DNA of 64,000 bases. It comes from Leisingera daeponensis DSM 23529. GTDB lineage: Bacteria > Pseudomonadota > Alphaproteobacteria > Rhodobacterales > Rhodobacteraceae. The position numbers were made by a program, and so were the translations under genes. Location: the NCBI RefSeq assembly GCF_000473145.1, contig NZ_KI421500.1, forward strand, positions 930,225 to 994,224, written 5' to 3'. Shown here in pieces: positions 18,922 through 28,934 of this stretch. The notes beneath the pieces were generated by a model. The model ran no database searches and was not told the origin of the DNA. It saw nothing but the letters and a program-made list of their open reading frames with translations. The stretch's first letter is position 1; the number at the start of each line of letters is the position of its first letter.

Positions 18922-19677
18922 ATGCTCGAAATCAAAAACCTGCACGTCAAGCTTGAAGACGAAGACAAGCAGATCCTGAACGGCGTCGACCTCACCGTCG
19001 AAGCGGGCAAGGTGCATGCGATCATGGGGCCGAACGGCTCGGGCAAGTCCACCCTGTCCTATGTCCTGTCGGGCCGTGACGGCTATGAGGTGACGGAAGG
19101 CACTGCTGAGCTGGAAGGCGAAAACATCCTGGAGATGGAGCCGGAAGAGCGCGCCGCGGCGGGCATGTTCCTGGCGTTCCAGTATCCGGTCGAAATCCCC
19201 GGCGTCGGCAACATGACCTTCCTGCGCACCGCTGTCAACGCGCAGCGCAAGGCCCGCGGCGAGGAAGAGCTGTCGGCTTCCGACTTCCTGAAGGAAGTGC
19301 GCGCCAAGGCCAAAACTCTGCAGATCGACGCTGAGATGCTGAAGCGCCCGGTCAACGTCGGCTTCTCCGGCGGGGAGAAGAAACGCAACGAAATCCTGCA
19401 GATGGCGATGCTGGAGCCGAAGCTGTGCATCCTGGACGAGACCGACTCCGGCCTCGACGTGGATGCGATGAAGCTGGTGGCCGACGGTGTGAACGCCCTG
19501 CGCGACGAAGGCCGCGGCTTCCTGGTGATCACCCACTACCAGCGCCTGCTGGACCACATCAAACCCGACGTGGTGCACATTCTGGCCAACGGCCGCATCG
19601 TCAAGACCGGCGGCCCCGAGCTGGCGCTGGAAGTCGAAAACAACGGTTACGCCGGCATCCTGGCAGAGGAGGCGTAA
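18922..19677 (+). CDS. sufC: Fe-S assembly ATPase SufC
   Basis: ABC-type ATPase of the soluble SufBCD complex, 251 aa. Walker A is GPNGSGKST, the signature is modified to GFSGGEKKRNEIL as in all SufC proteins, and Walker B is CILDETDSGLD. GAGAGG at 18911-18916 selects ATG 18922 over ATG 18907. The stop codon is immediately followed by the sufD ATG. Its ATP hydrolysis drives conformational change in SufB-SufD during cluster assembly. Confidence 0.97.
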   Translation: MLEIKNLHVKLEDEDKQILNGVDLTVEAGKVHAIMGPNGSGKSTLSYVLSGRDGYEVTEGTAELEGENILEMEPEERAAAGMFLAFQYPVEIPGVGNMTFLRTAVNAQRKARGEEELSASDFLKEVRAKAKTLQIDAEMLKRPVNVGFSGGEKKRNEILQMAMLEPKLCILDETDSGLDVDAMKLVADGVNALRDEGRGFLVITHYQRLLDHIKPDVVHILANGRIVKTGGPELALEVENNGYAGILAEEA

Positions 19678-20958
19678 ATGGCCCTGCCCGAAGTCAAGCA
19701 AAGCGCAACCGAGGCGCGGCTGTCGGCGCTGAGCCTGCCGGAAAGCGGCTGCCTCAAGGCGGCCCGCGAGGCCGCGCTGTCGCGGGTCCAGACCATGGGC
19801 CTGCCCAGCCGCCGCGACGAATACTGGAAATACACCAAGCCGGACACGCTGGTGCAGGCAGACGCGCCCAAGGCGGCTGTGTTCAATGCGGACGAAGCGC
19901 CGATGTTCAGCGCCTTTGAGCGTCTGAATATCGTTTTCGTCGATGGCGTGTTCGATGCCGAGGCCTCCGACGATCTGTCACTTGAAGGTGTCACGATCGA
20001 CCGGATCGAGGATATCTGCTGCAAGGATATCCATTGGGCCAAGGACTTGTACGGCGTTCTTGAAGCGCGCGGCCAGACCCCGGTGGAACGTCCGCTGGCG
20101 GCGCTGAACACCGCCTTTGCCACAGATGGCGTTGCGATCCGGGTGACCGGGAAAGTCTCCAAGCCGATCAATTTCACCTATGTGCATTCGGACGAAAACT
20201 CCGACGCGATCCTGCACCATGTGATCCGCGTGGAGACCGGTGCCGAGGTGACAATCCTTGAAAACGGCCCGGCAGCCTCGCGCTTCAACAAGTGCATGGA
20301 GATCGACATTGCCGACGGCGGCAAACTGCATCTGGTGCGCGCCCAGGGCCGCGACCACGAGCGCCGCGCCGCCACCCACCTGTTTGCCCGCCTGGGCACC
20401 GAGTCGGTGTTCAAGTCCTTCACCCTGACCGTGAACGGGGTGCTGACCCGCAACGAGGCGGTGATTGAGCTGACCGGCGACGATGCGGTGGCCCATATCG
20501 CAGGCGCCTGCGTCGGCGATGGCGACTTCCACCACGACGACACCGTCTTTATCACCCATGACGCGGTGAACTGCGAAAGCCGCCAGGTGTTCAAGAAGGT
20601 GCTGCGCAACGGCGCCACGGGTGTGTTCCAAGGCAAGATCCTGGTGAAGGAAGGCGCGCAAAAGACTGACGGATATCAGATTTCCCAGTCACTGCTGCTG
20701 GACGAAGACAGCCAGTTCCTGGCCAAGCCGGAGCTGGAGATCTATGCCGACGACGTGGCTTGCTCGCATGGCTCTACCTCCGGCGCGATCGACGATGAAG
20801 GTCTGTTTTACCTGCGCTCCCGCGGTGTGCCGCATGCCGAGGCGACTGACCTGATGACGCTGGCTTTCCTGGCCGAAGCGGTGGAAGAGATCGAAGACGC
20901 GGAGATCGCCGCTGATATCGTCTCCCGCCTCGAAGGCTGGCTGGCCCGGCGCCGCTGA
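19678..20958 (+). CDS. sufD: Fe-S assembly subunit SufD
   Basis: SufB-like beta-helix partner in the SufBCD scaffold, 426 aa. The conserved DDVACSHGSTSGAIDDEGLFYLRSRG region contains the histidine that lies at the SufB-SufD interface where the nascent cluster is thought to form. The N-terminal PSRRDEYWKYT segment is also typical. It starts directly after the sufC stop with GGAGG inside the end of sufC. Its own stop overlaps the next start by one base, which indicates tight coupling. Confidence 0.95.
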   Translation: MALPEVKQSATEARLSALSLPESGCLKAAREAALSRVQTMGLPSRRDEYWKYTKPDTLVQADAPKAAVFNADEAPMFSAFERLNIVFVDGVFDAEASDDLSLEGVTIDRIEDICCKDIHWAKDLYGVLEARGQTPVERPLAALNTAFATDGVAIRVTGKVSKPINFTYVHSDENSDAILHHVIRVETGAEVTILENGPAASRFNKCMEIDIADGGKLHLVRAQGRDHERRAATHLFARLGTESVFKSFTLTVNGVLTRNEAVIELTGDDAVAHIAGACVGDGDFHHDDTVFITHDAVNCESRQVFKKVLRNGATGVFQGKILVKEGAQKTDGYQISQSLLLDEDSQFLAKPELEIYADDVACSHGSTSGAIDDEGLFYLRSRGVPHAEATDLMTLAFLAEAVEEIEDAEIAADIVSRLEGWLARRR

Positions 20959-21443
20959 TGTCCGTCACCACGGATATCCCCGCAACCTACAAGGGGCCGC
21001 GCAAGGTTTTTGCGCGGCTTCTGAGTATGGGCGCCCGCGAAGACCGGCTGCTGGTGTTCCTTATCGTTGGCTGCGTGCTGACCTTTGTGGCGCAGATGCC
21101 GAAACTGGCCCGAGAGGCGCATCTGACGGGCCAGGAACTGAATATGCTGCTGGGCGGCGCGCTGCTCGGCATCGTCTTTATCGCGCCGCTGTTTCTGTAT
21201 GTTCTGGCTCTGGTCGCGCATTGGATTGCCCGCGCCGCAGGCGGGCAGGGTGATGCCTACCGCGCGCGGCTGGCGCTGTTCTGGGCGTTTCTGGCGTCCA
21301 GCCCGCTGATCCTGCTGAACGGCCTGGTGGCTGGTTTCATCGGCGCCGGTGCGGCGCTGAACCTGGTGGGCGCGCTGTGGTGCGCGGTGTTCCTTTGGTT
21401 CTGGGTGTCCGGCATGATCCAAGGGTACTGGACAAAATCATGA
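20958..21443 (+). CDS. YIP1-family membrane protein 1
   Basis: Inner-membrane protein of 161 aa with about four hydrophobic helices (near residues 32-48, 65-90, 107-127 and 130-155). It resembles the YIP1 domain family, whose bacterial members have no settled function. It overlaps sufD by one base (TGATG) and the next gene by four, so it is translated as part of the suf message. The two adjacent YIP1 proteins may pair in the membrane; that is a guess from adjacency. Confidence 0.75.
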   Translation: MSVTTDIPATYKGPRKVFARLLSMGAREDRLLVFLIVGCVLTFVAQMPKLAREAHLTGQELNMLLGGALLGIVFIAPLFLYVLALVAHWIARAAGGQGDAYRARLALFWAFLASSPLILLNGLVAGFIGAGAALNLVGALWCAVFLWFWVSGMIQGYWTKS

Positions 21444-22024
21444 ACGCGCTGGCCGCCTTTGCCCTTTTGACACTCAAGTCCCCGCGCGACGCCGCGATGC
21501 AGATCCTGGCGCGCGACTGGCCGCGCGAGGCGCTGTGGACCGCATTTCTGCTGTCGGTGGTGCTGAACACTTGCGTCTATACTCTGCAGCAGGTGCTGTT
21601 CCCGCTGCCGCCGGAGGTTCTGCTGCCAAGGTTTGCGCCCGGGGCCTATTTCGCGGTCATTCTGGTGCTGCAGCTGAGCTTCATTGCGATGCTGGCCACC
21701 ACTGGCCGCTGGCTGGGCGGGCATGGTGACCTGCCGTCGCTGCTGGCGCTGGTCACCTGGCTGCAGCTTTTGCAGGCTGGGCTGAACGGTGCCATTGTGG
21801 CGGTCTTCCTGGTCCTGCCGGCGCTGGCGGCGCTGCTGAACATCGCCGCCAATATCGTCGTGTTCTTTATCCTCTTGCATTTCGTGAATGCGGCGCACAG
21901 GTTCGGCTCCGTTTGGCGCTCGCTTGGGGTGGTCCTGATGGCCAGCCTGATCCTGGTGTTTGCCCTTCTCTTCATCGTGGGTCTGATCGGCCCAGCCAAT
22001 CTGGGACTGCCCGAAAATGTATGA
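21440..22024 (+). CDS. YIP1-family membrane protein 2
   Basis: Inner-membrane protein of 194 aa with a short amphipathic N-terminus (KSPRDAAMQILARDWPREALW) followed by five likely membrane helices. It shows YIP1-like features, including the helix-loop around LQAGLNGAIVAVFLVLPALAAL. The start overlaps the previous stop in ATGA and its stop overlaps the sufS start by eight bases. Being wedged between SufD and SufS with overlaps on both sides suggests an old, selected linkage to Fe-S assembly, but the function is unknown. Confidence 0.78.
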   Translation: MNALAAFALLTLKSPRDAAMQILARDWPREALWTAFLLSVVLNTCVYTLQQVLFPLPPEVLLPRFAPGAYFAVILVLQLSFIAMLATTGRWLGGHGDLPSLLALVTWLQLLQAGLNGAIVAVFLVLPALAALLNIAANIVVFFILLHFVNAAHRFGSVWRSLGVVLMASLILVFALLFIVGLIGPANLGLPENV

Positions 22025-23237
22025 CGTCGAAAAAATCCGTGCCGACTTCCCGATCCTCTCGCGCGAGGTGAACGGCAAGCCGCTGACCTATCTCGACAGC
22101 GGCGCCTCGGCCCAGAAGCCGCAGGTTGTGATCGACGCGGTGACCAAGGCGTATGCCGAGGAATATTCCAATGTTCATCGGGGTTTGCATTTTCTTTCTA
22201 ATCTCGCGACGGAGAAGTATGAGGCGGTGCGCGGCATCATCTCCCGGTTCCTGAATGCGGGCGACGAACACAGCATCGTGCTGAACTCCGGCACCACCGA
22301 GGGCATCAATCTGGTCGCCTATGGATGGGCGATGCCCCGGCTTGAGGCAGGCGACGAAATCCTGTTGTCGGTGATGGAGCACCACGCCAACATCGTGCCC
22401 TGGCATTTCCTGCGCGAGCGTCAGGGCGTCGTGCTGAGGTGGGTCGATACCGAGGCAGACGGCAGCCTGGACCCGCAGAAAGTGATCGACGCGATCACCC
22501 CCAAAACCAAGCTGGTGGCGGTGACCCAATGCTCCAACGTGCTGGGCACTGTGGTGGACGTGAAGGCCATCACCCAGGGTGCCCATGCCAAAGGGGTGCC
22601 GGTGCTGGTCGACGGCTCGCAGGGGGCGGTTCACATGCCGGTCAACGTGCAGGACATCGGCTGCGACTTCTATGCAATCACCGGCCATAAGCTCTATGGC
22701 CCGTCTGCGTCCGGCGCGATCTACATCAAGCCCGAACGCATGGCGGAGATGCGCCCGTTCGTCGGCGGCGGCGACATGATCAAGGAAGTCTCCAAGGAGC
22801 AGGTGATCTACAACGATCCGCCGATGAAGTTCGAAGCCGGCACGCCGGGCATTGTGCAGACGATCGGCCTGGGCGTGGCGCTGGAATACATGATGGATCT
22901 CGGCATGGAGAACATCGCCAGGCACGAGGCCGGTTTGCGCGACTATGCGATGGAGCGGCTGACCGGACTGAATTGGATCAACGTGCAGGGGCAAGCGCCT
23001 GGTAAGGCAGCTATTTTCAGCTTTACCATGGAAGGTGCGGCGCACGCCCATGACATTTCCACCATCCTCGACAAGAAAGGCGTTGCGGTACGTGCCGGGC
23101 ATCACTGTGCCGGGCCGCTGATGGACCACCTTGGGGTATCTGCGACCTGCCGCGCGTCGTTCGGCCTTTATAATACCAAGGAAGAAGTCGACACGCTGAT
23201 CAGCGCGCTGGAACTTGCCCACGACTTGTTTGCTTGA
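22017..23237 (+). CDS. sufS: Cysteine desulfurase SufS
   Basis: Class II cysteine desulfurase of 406 aa that mobilises sulfur for the SUF pathway. PLP lysine is Lys225 in ITGHKLYGPSASG; the catalytic Cys364 sits in RAGHHCAGPL, the class II signature. Such enzymes normally need an activating sulfur acceptor, SufE or SufU. Neither is seen in this operon, nor is sufA or sufT, so they must lie elsewhere if present. The start overlaps the YIP1 gene by eight bases. A strong terminator follows 20 bp after the stop. Confidence 0.96.
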   Translation: MYDVEKIRADFPILSREVNGKPLTYLDSGASAQKPQVVIDAVTKAYAEEYSNVHRGLHFLSNLATEKYEAVRGIISRFLNAGDEHSIVLNSGTTEGINLVAYGWAMPRLEAGDEILLSVMEHHANIVPWHFLRERQGVVLRWVDTEADGSLDPQKVIDAITPKTKLVAVTQCSNVLGTVVDVKAITQGAHAKGVPVLVDGSQGAVHMPVNVQDIGCDFYAITGHKLYGPSASGAIYIKPERMAEMRPFVGGGDMIKEVSKEQVIYNDPPMKFEAGTPGIVQTIGLGVALEYMMDLGMENIARHEAGLRDYAMERLTGLNWINVQGQAPGKAAIFSFTMEGAAHAHDISTILDKKGVAVRAGHHCAGPLMDHLGVSATCRASFGLYNTKEEVDTLISALELAHDLFA

Positions 23238-23257
23238 TCAACACCTCTGATCAACCG

Positions 23258-23285
23258 AAAACGGCGCCGGAACAGGCGCCGTTTT
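23258..23285. terminator. Terminator of the suf operon
   Basis: An 11-bp stem (23258-23268 with 23275-23285) with a six-base loop, A-rich on one side and ending TTTT on the other. It closes the suf operon and may also serve the convergent oxygenase operon. Confidence 0.9.
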
Positions 23286-23337
23286 GCGTTTTCCCGGCGG
23301 GTGCCAGCCTTGGTGTCCCAGACACCTCAAGACATCC

Positions 23338-23943
23338 TCACTTTGCGGAATCTCCCGCACCCATGTGCTTGTCGACCATCCGTTGCACCATCGGTGCAAA
23401 GTGCCAATAGTCCGGCGTTTCCATCTCGTCCCGCTTGCCTGCCTCGTCCAGATACCGCACAGCTATGATCTGCTTGAGGTTCGGGTTCTTTTCGAATTCG
23501 GCCACTTCCTCCGCATTCATCGGCCCGCCCTGCAGGTTCAGGGAATGGATGGAAGCCTCTGACAGCCGGTTGAAATATTCCGGCTTGGTGGCGCAGAGAT
23601 ACCGCTTGGCGGCCACGTGATAACGCACGCAATCGGTGATCACGGACGGAAAGAACTGCTCCAGCACCTCGGCGCCGGCCTCTTCGTGAAAGCGGTCTTC
23701 GGTGTCGTCCATGGAGAAGGTCCCGAACTCGCTGGTGAAATGGCCGATGTCGTGCAGGAGCGCCCCCACGATGATCTCTTCCGGCTGGCCGTTCTGTTCA
23801 GCGATGGTGGCGCCTTGCAGCATGTGCTCGGCCATAGTGACCGGTTCGCCCAGGTATTCTTCGTCGCCGCGGCGGTCAAAGATGCCGCCGATGAATTGAA
23901 CGATGTTGTCCCGGTTCAGCTTGCTGACGTCTGGCTTGCTCAT
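23338..23943 (-). CDS. tmpB: HD-domain mixed-valent diiron oxygenase, TmpB-like
   Basis: Protein of 201 aa strongly resembling PhnZ and TmpB, HD oxygenases that cleave the C-P bond of 1-hydroxy-aminoethylphosphonates. PhnZ-equivalent residues are in place: Tyr30 and Glu33 (EEYLGE), His40, His64-Asp65 (LLHDIGH), His68, His86, His109 and the VAAKRYL segment. TmpB oxidises (R)-1-hydroxy-2-(trimethylammonio)ethylphosphonate to glycine betaine and phosphate; PhnZ makes glycine. The upstream neighbour is a gamma-butyrobetaine hydroxylase-like enzyme, as for TmpA, which favours TmpB over PhnZ. GGAGG inside the end of that gene supports the start, with a three-base gap. The substrate is inferred. Confidence 0.8.
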   Translation of the reverse strand: MSKPDVSKLNRDNIVQFIGGIFDRRGDEEYLGEPVTMAEHMLQGATIAEQNGQPEEIIVGALLHDIGHFTSEFGTFSMDDTEDRFHEEAGAEVLEQFFPSVITDCVRYHVAAKRYLCATKPEYFNRLSEASIHSLNLQGGPMNAEEVAEFEKNPNLKQIIAVRYLDEAGKRDEMETPDYWHFAPMVQRMVDKHMGAGDSAK

Positions 23944-23946
23944 GTC

Positions 23947-25167
<1,221 letters not shown>

Positions 25168-25179
25168 TTAGGTTTTCTT

Positions 25180-26049
25180 ATGGCTAAGAAAGTCACCAAA
25201 CAGGGGCTGCCGCCTCTCGACTGGCTCAAGGTGTTCGAGGCGGCGGGCCGGCATGGCAGTTTCACTGCTGCGGCAGAGGAGTTTGGCGCCACCCAGGCCG
25301 CGGTCAGCCAGCGGATCCGAAATCTCGAGTCCTGGCTGGGCCGTCAGCTGTTCATCCGGTCGGCGCGCGGGGTGTCGCTGACTGTGGACGGCGAAAGCTA
25401 CCTGCCGCTGGTTCATGACTCTCTGCGCGCGCTGGAGCAGGGAACCGAGAACCTGTTTGGTCAAACGGTCCGCGAGCTGCGGATTGCGGGCTTGCCGTCG
25501 CACCTGGAAATGCTTTTGCTGCCGCGGCTTGCGGCGTTTTCTGAAACCTGTCCGGACCTTCGGCTGGTCATCGAAACCGTGCCCAGGCGGCAGGATTTCG
25601 AGGCCGCTGACGGGGCCCTGCAGATCCGCTATGGCCGTGGCGGCTGGGAGGGGCGGCAGGAGGCGCTGCTGGCAGATGAAGTGCTGCAGCCGATGACCGC
25701 GCCGGGCCAGGCCGGTCACTGGCGGCAGCTGCCCGCGATCGAGCTGCGCGGCGAGCGGCCGGGCTGGACAGAATGGTCGCGTGTAACCGGCGAGGCTGCG
25801 CCGGAGGCGGGGCCGGTCTCCGTTGATTCCATGGCGCATGCCCTGAGGGCGGCGCGCCTGGGCCTGGGGGTTGTGCTGGGGTCCAGGGTGCTGGCGGCGA
25901 ACCTGCTGCAAACCGGTCAGCTGGACTGCGCCCTGGCGCCGGAGCTGCCGACAATCGACGGCTACTGGCTGACTTGGCCGCCCAGCCTGGGAAAGTCCAA
26001 GCGGCAAAGCGAAGTGCTGAGCGCGCTGGCATCTGCCTTGCAGGCCTGA
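25180..26049 (+). CDS. LysR-family regulator (GcvA-like) divergent from tmpA
   Basis: Protein of 289 aa with an N-terminal winged helix ([19 protein letters not shown], then [18 protein letters not shown]) and a periplasmic-binding-protein-like effector domain. The 99-bp spacer to tmpA holds both promoters, the usual LysR arrangement, so it most likely controls the tmpA-tmpB operon in response to a phosphonate or betaine ligand. The opening residues are of the GcvA branch. No clear T-N11-A operator stood out in the AT-richer spacer. Confidence 0.88.
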   Translation: MAKKVTKQGLPPLDWLKVFEAAGRHGSFTAAAEEFGATQAAVSQRIRNLESWLGRQLFIRSARGVSLTVDGESYLPLVHDSLRALEQGTENLFGQTVRELRIAGLPSHLEMLLLPRLAAFSETCPDLRLVIETVPRRQDFEAADGALQIRYGRGGWEGRQEALLADEVLQPMTAPGQAGHWRQLPAIELRGERPGWTEWSRVTGEAAPEAGPVSVDSMAHALRAARLGLGVVLGSRVLAANLLQTGQLDCALAPELPTIDGYWLTWPPSLGKSKRQSEVLSALASALQA

Positions 26050-26102
26050 CTTAGCGCAAGGACATCGGCAGAGCCGTTTTTTTACTGACCGGGTTTGGGA
26101 AA

Positions 26103-26179
<77 letters not shown>

Positions 26180-26292
26180 GTTGTTAGGGCGGGGTATACC
26201 CGTGCTTTGCTGCCTCTGCAACGGGAAAAACTGCCTGTTTCCAATTTCATGGGGTTAAGGTGCAATGGCGCGGGAAGCGCCGCGCGCTGAAA

Positions 26293-26324
26293 ACAAAAAA
26301 GCCTGCCCCGGGACGGGCAGGCTT
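26293..26324 (-). terminator. Terminator of the DUF882 gene
   Basis: A perfect 10-bp stem (26299-26308 with 26315-26324) followed on the minus strand by six T, 25 bp after the DUF882 stop codon. Confidence 0.9.
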
Positions 26325-26348
26325 GCATTCTTGCAGTGCCGGTTGCGG

Positions 26349-26918
26349 TCAGCCGCGCCAAGAGCGCACAACGCCGCAATCCATATGGACGAAATTCGAA
26401 CGCTGATACTTGCCAACACCTCCGGCCCGGCAGGCTTCGGCGGCTTGGGCCATCTGCGACACCGAGCGCGACGCCAGCCGCAGGTCGGCAGCCTGGCCGC
26501 GCATGTGCAGCGAATTCTTGGCCACACCGCGCGAGCGGCTGCGCAGCATCGCGTTCGTCTTGGGGCTGCGGTAGCCCGACAGCAGCATGTAGGGCTCGTT
26601 CACATCCAGAAGGTTATGCGAAGCAGCCATGATGTCGATGGTGCGAAGGTCGATTTCCTTAACATCATCGGTGCGCCAGTCGCGCATGAAGTGATTGATT
26701 TCCTTGACCGCGTCTTTGATGTACTGGCCGTCGATCCAGTAGACCATGTCCACACGCTCGCCGGTGCGGCCCGAGTACATTCGGATGCGCCGGATATCCC
26801 CGCCGCCGCGCAGGAAGCCTGCTGCATTTGAGAAAGTTGGGGCTGCTGCTACTGCTGTTGCAGCAAAAACACCCAAAAGAGAACGCCGGGAGATCCCCGT
26901 GCCCGTGGTTTCTGCCAT
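26349..26918 (-). CDS. DUF882 / M15-type peptidase, Tat-exported
   Basis: Protein of 189 aa. The N-terminus holds a twin-arginine signal (ISRRSLLGVFAATAVAAAP) with an Ala-rich cleavage region, so it is probably exported folded to the periplasm. The mature part is a DUF882 domain related to M15 D-Ala-D-Ala peptidases. Zinc-ligand candidates are the His of SLHMRGQAADL with the following Asp, and the His of FVHMDCG. A role in peptidoglycan trimming is the common assumption. It is monocistronic with its own terminator, and the peptidoglycan-active L,D-transpeptidase gene is divergent from it. Confidence 0.85.
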   Translation of the reverse strand: MAETTGTGISRRSLLGVFAATAVAAAPTFSNAAGFLRGGGDIRRIRMYSGRTGERVDMVYWIDGQYIKDAVKEINHFMRDWRTDDVKEIDLRTIDIMAASHNLLDVNEPYMLLSGYRSPKTNAMLRSRSRGVAKNSLHMRGQAADLRLASRSVSQMAQAAEACRAGGVGKYQRSNFVHMDCGVVRSWRG

Positions 26919-27266
26919 TGATACTGCGCCGTCCCGTACGCTGTTAGTCCTGCCTAAATGCCCGATGTTACGGGCTCGTCAACGCTCGTAGTTAACGTGC
27001 GGCATGTATGGCACAGCGAGAATCCTGTTCCAACATTTCTTTGCCGCACTGTAACGTATGACCCGTTTTTCGGCGAATTCTTGCGCAAAAGGGGAGGGAC
27101 ATGGAACTTTTCCCCGCGACTGTTGCAGGCGGGTTTCATAGACGCGGCAACGGTGCATCAGGGTTAACTTTTCGCGATTGTGAGTGGACAACGCAGGCTG
27201 GCATTTACCAGAATTTCAGATAGGCACTGGCAAGATTGGAATAAACGGCACAAGGACCGGAGATTT
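26919..27266. other. 348-bp divergent spacer without a gene
   Basis: Lies between the starts of the DUF882 and L,D-transpeptidase genes and must hold both promoters. It contains two GTTAAC half-sites (26985-26990 and 27165-27170 regions) that resemble CtrA half-boxes, but no full TTAA-N7-TTAAC. Short open frames on both strands look random. I see no RNA gene. Confidence 0.5.
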
Positions 27267-28895
27267 ATGACGCGCGCATCCGCTGGATATGTATTGCCGG
27301 GACTCAAAGCCGGGCTTTTTGCCCTGGCCCTGAGCGGTCTGGCCGCCGGAACCATGGCCGGCGCCGCACAGGCCGATATTCCGGCGGCGTTCCGCCAGGC
27401 CGTGGCCGAGTCGGCCTCTGCCGATGATGCGGTTGCCAGATTTTACCGGGAGAACGGCTATCAGGCGATCTGGACCGGCGCGGATGAGGCCTCGCGCCAG
27501 CGCCGCAGCGCGCTGCTGGCCGCACTGAACGACACCCGCGCCCACGGGCTGCCGGACCGCTCGGCTGAGGTCAACGCCCTGTTGCAGCAGATGCAGCAGG
27601 CGCGCACCACCCGCGATTTCGGCATGGTCGAGGCGGCGCTGAGCATGGCGCTGGTGGATTATGCCACTGATCTGCAGACCGGCCTGCTGGAGCCCTCGCG
27701 GATCGATGACGGCATGGTGCGCAAGAAACATACCGTGGACGGCGCCAGCTTTTTGGCCGGTATCCGCGACACACAGCCCTTTGCCTATATGCGCAGCCTG
27801 GTGCCTGCATCGCCGCAATACCGCGGCCTGATGCGCGAGAAGCTGCGTCTGGAGCAGGTTCTGGCAGCCGGCGGCTGGGGGCCTGCGGTGCAGGCCAAGA
27901 CGCTGGAACCGGGCGAGCAGGGCCCGGCGGTCATTGCCCTGCGCAACCGGCTGATGGCGATGGGCTATCTGCCGCGCAGCGCCGCCCGCAGCTATGACGC
28001 CGCGATGGTGCAGGCCGTGCAGAGCTTCCAGTCGGATCACGGTCTGGAAACGGATGGCGTTGCGGGCGCGGGCACCCTGGCAGAGGTCAACAAGCCAGTG
28101 AGCGACCGCCTGAAATCGGTGATCATCGCGATGGAGCGGGAGCGCTGGCTGTCCCCGGACCGGGGCGAACGCCATATTCTGGTCAACCAGACCGATTTCA
28201 CCGCCAAGATCGTCGATAACGGCGATGTGACCTTTGAAACCCGCTCGGTGATCGGCAAGAACACCGACGACCGCCGCAGCCCCGAATTCTCCGACGAGAT
28301 GGAGCATATGGTGATCAACCCGAGCTGGTACGTGCCGCGCTCGATCATCACCAAGGAATATCTGCCCAAACTTCGGAACAACCCCAACGCTGTCGGCCAC
28401 ATCCAGATCACCGACCGCCGCGGCCGGGTGGTGAACCGCAGCGCCGCCGATTTCTCGCAGTACAACGCGCGGAACTTCCCCTATTCCATGCGCCAGCCCC
28501 CCAGCAGCAGCAATGCGCTGGGTCTGGTCAAGTTCATGTTCCCGAACAAATACAACATCTACCTGCACGACACCCCGCAAAAGAGCCTGTTTGCCCGCGA
28601 AGTGCGCGCCTTCTCGCATGGCTGCATCCGCCTGGCGCAGCCGTTTGAATTTGCCTATGCGCTGCTGGCGCGCCAGACTGAGGATCCCAAGGCCTTCTTC
28701 CACCGCATCCTGAACAGCGGCCAGGAAACCAAGGTCGAACTGGAACAGAAGGTGCCGGTGCATATCATCTACCGGACCGCGGTGGTGTCCAGCAAAGGCC
28801 GGGCCGAATTCCGCCGCGATGTCTATGGCCGCGACGCCAAGATCTGGGCTGCACTGGAACGGGCAGGGGTGGTGCTGCCCAGCGTTCAGGGGTAA
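27267..28895 (+). CDS. L,D-transpeptidase (YcbB type)
   Basis: Periplasmic peptidoglycan cross-linking enzyme of 542 aa. A signal peptide occupies about residues 1-35. A scaffold region follows, then a PG_binding_1 domain at about 213-275 (EQGPAVIALRNRLMAMGYL) and the YkuD catalytic domain. The motif SHGCIRL contains the nucleophile Cys453, with an upstream His in YLHDTP. These enzymes make 3-3 cross-links or attach lipoproteins. GGAG at 27259-27262 sets ATG 27267; an in-frame GTG at 27180 would precede the signal peptide with unlikely residues. The divergent DUF882 gene encodes another likely wall enzyme. Confidence 0.92.
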   Translation: MTRASAGYVLPGLKAGLFALALSGLAAGTMAGAAQADIPAAFRQAVAESASADDAVARFYRENGYQAIWTGADEASRQRRSALLAALNDTRAHGLPDRSAEVNALLQQMQQARTTRDFGMVEAALSMALVDYATDLQTGLLEPSRIDDGMVRKKHTVDGASFLAGIRDTQPFAYMRSLVPASPQYRGLMREKLRLEQVLAAGGWGPAVQAKTLEPGEQGPAVIALRNRLMAMGYLPRSAARSYDAAMVQAVQSFQSDHGLETDGVAGAGTLAEVNKPVSDRLKSVIIAMERERWLSPDRGERHILVNQTDFTAKIVDNGDVTFETRSVIGKNTDDRRSPEFSDEMEHMVINPSWYVPRSIITKEYLPKLRNNPNAVGHIQITDRRGRVVNRSAADFSQYNARNFPYSMRQPPSSSNALGLVKFMFPNKYNIYLHDTPQKSLFAREVRAFSHGCIRLAQPFEFAYALLARQTEDPKAFFHRILNSGQETKVELEQKVPVHIIYRTAVVSSKGRAEFRRDVYGRDAKIWAALERAGVVLPSVQG

Positions 28896-28934
28896 ATACC
28901 GGGCCCATACAGGATTATTCTGAAAGGGCCTGCC

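Noticed and set aside
23234..23256. TTGATCA repeats at the end of sufS considered as an FNR box
   Set aside because: The spacing is wrong for TTGAT-N4-ATCAA and the position is at the 3' end of an operon.
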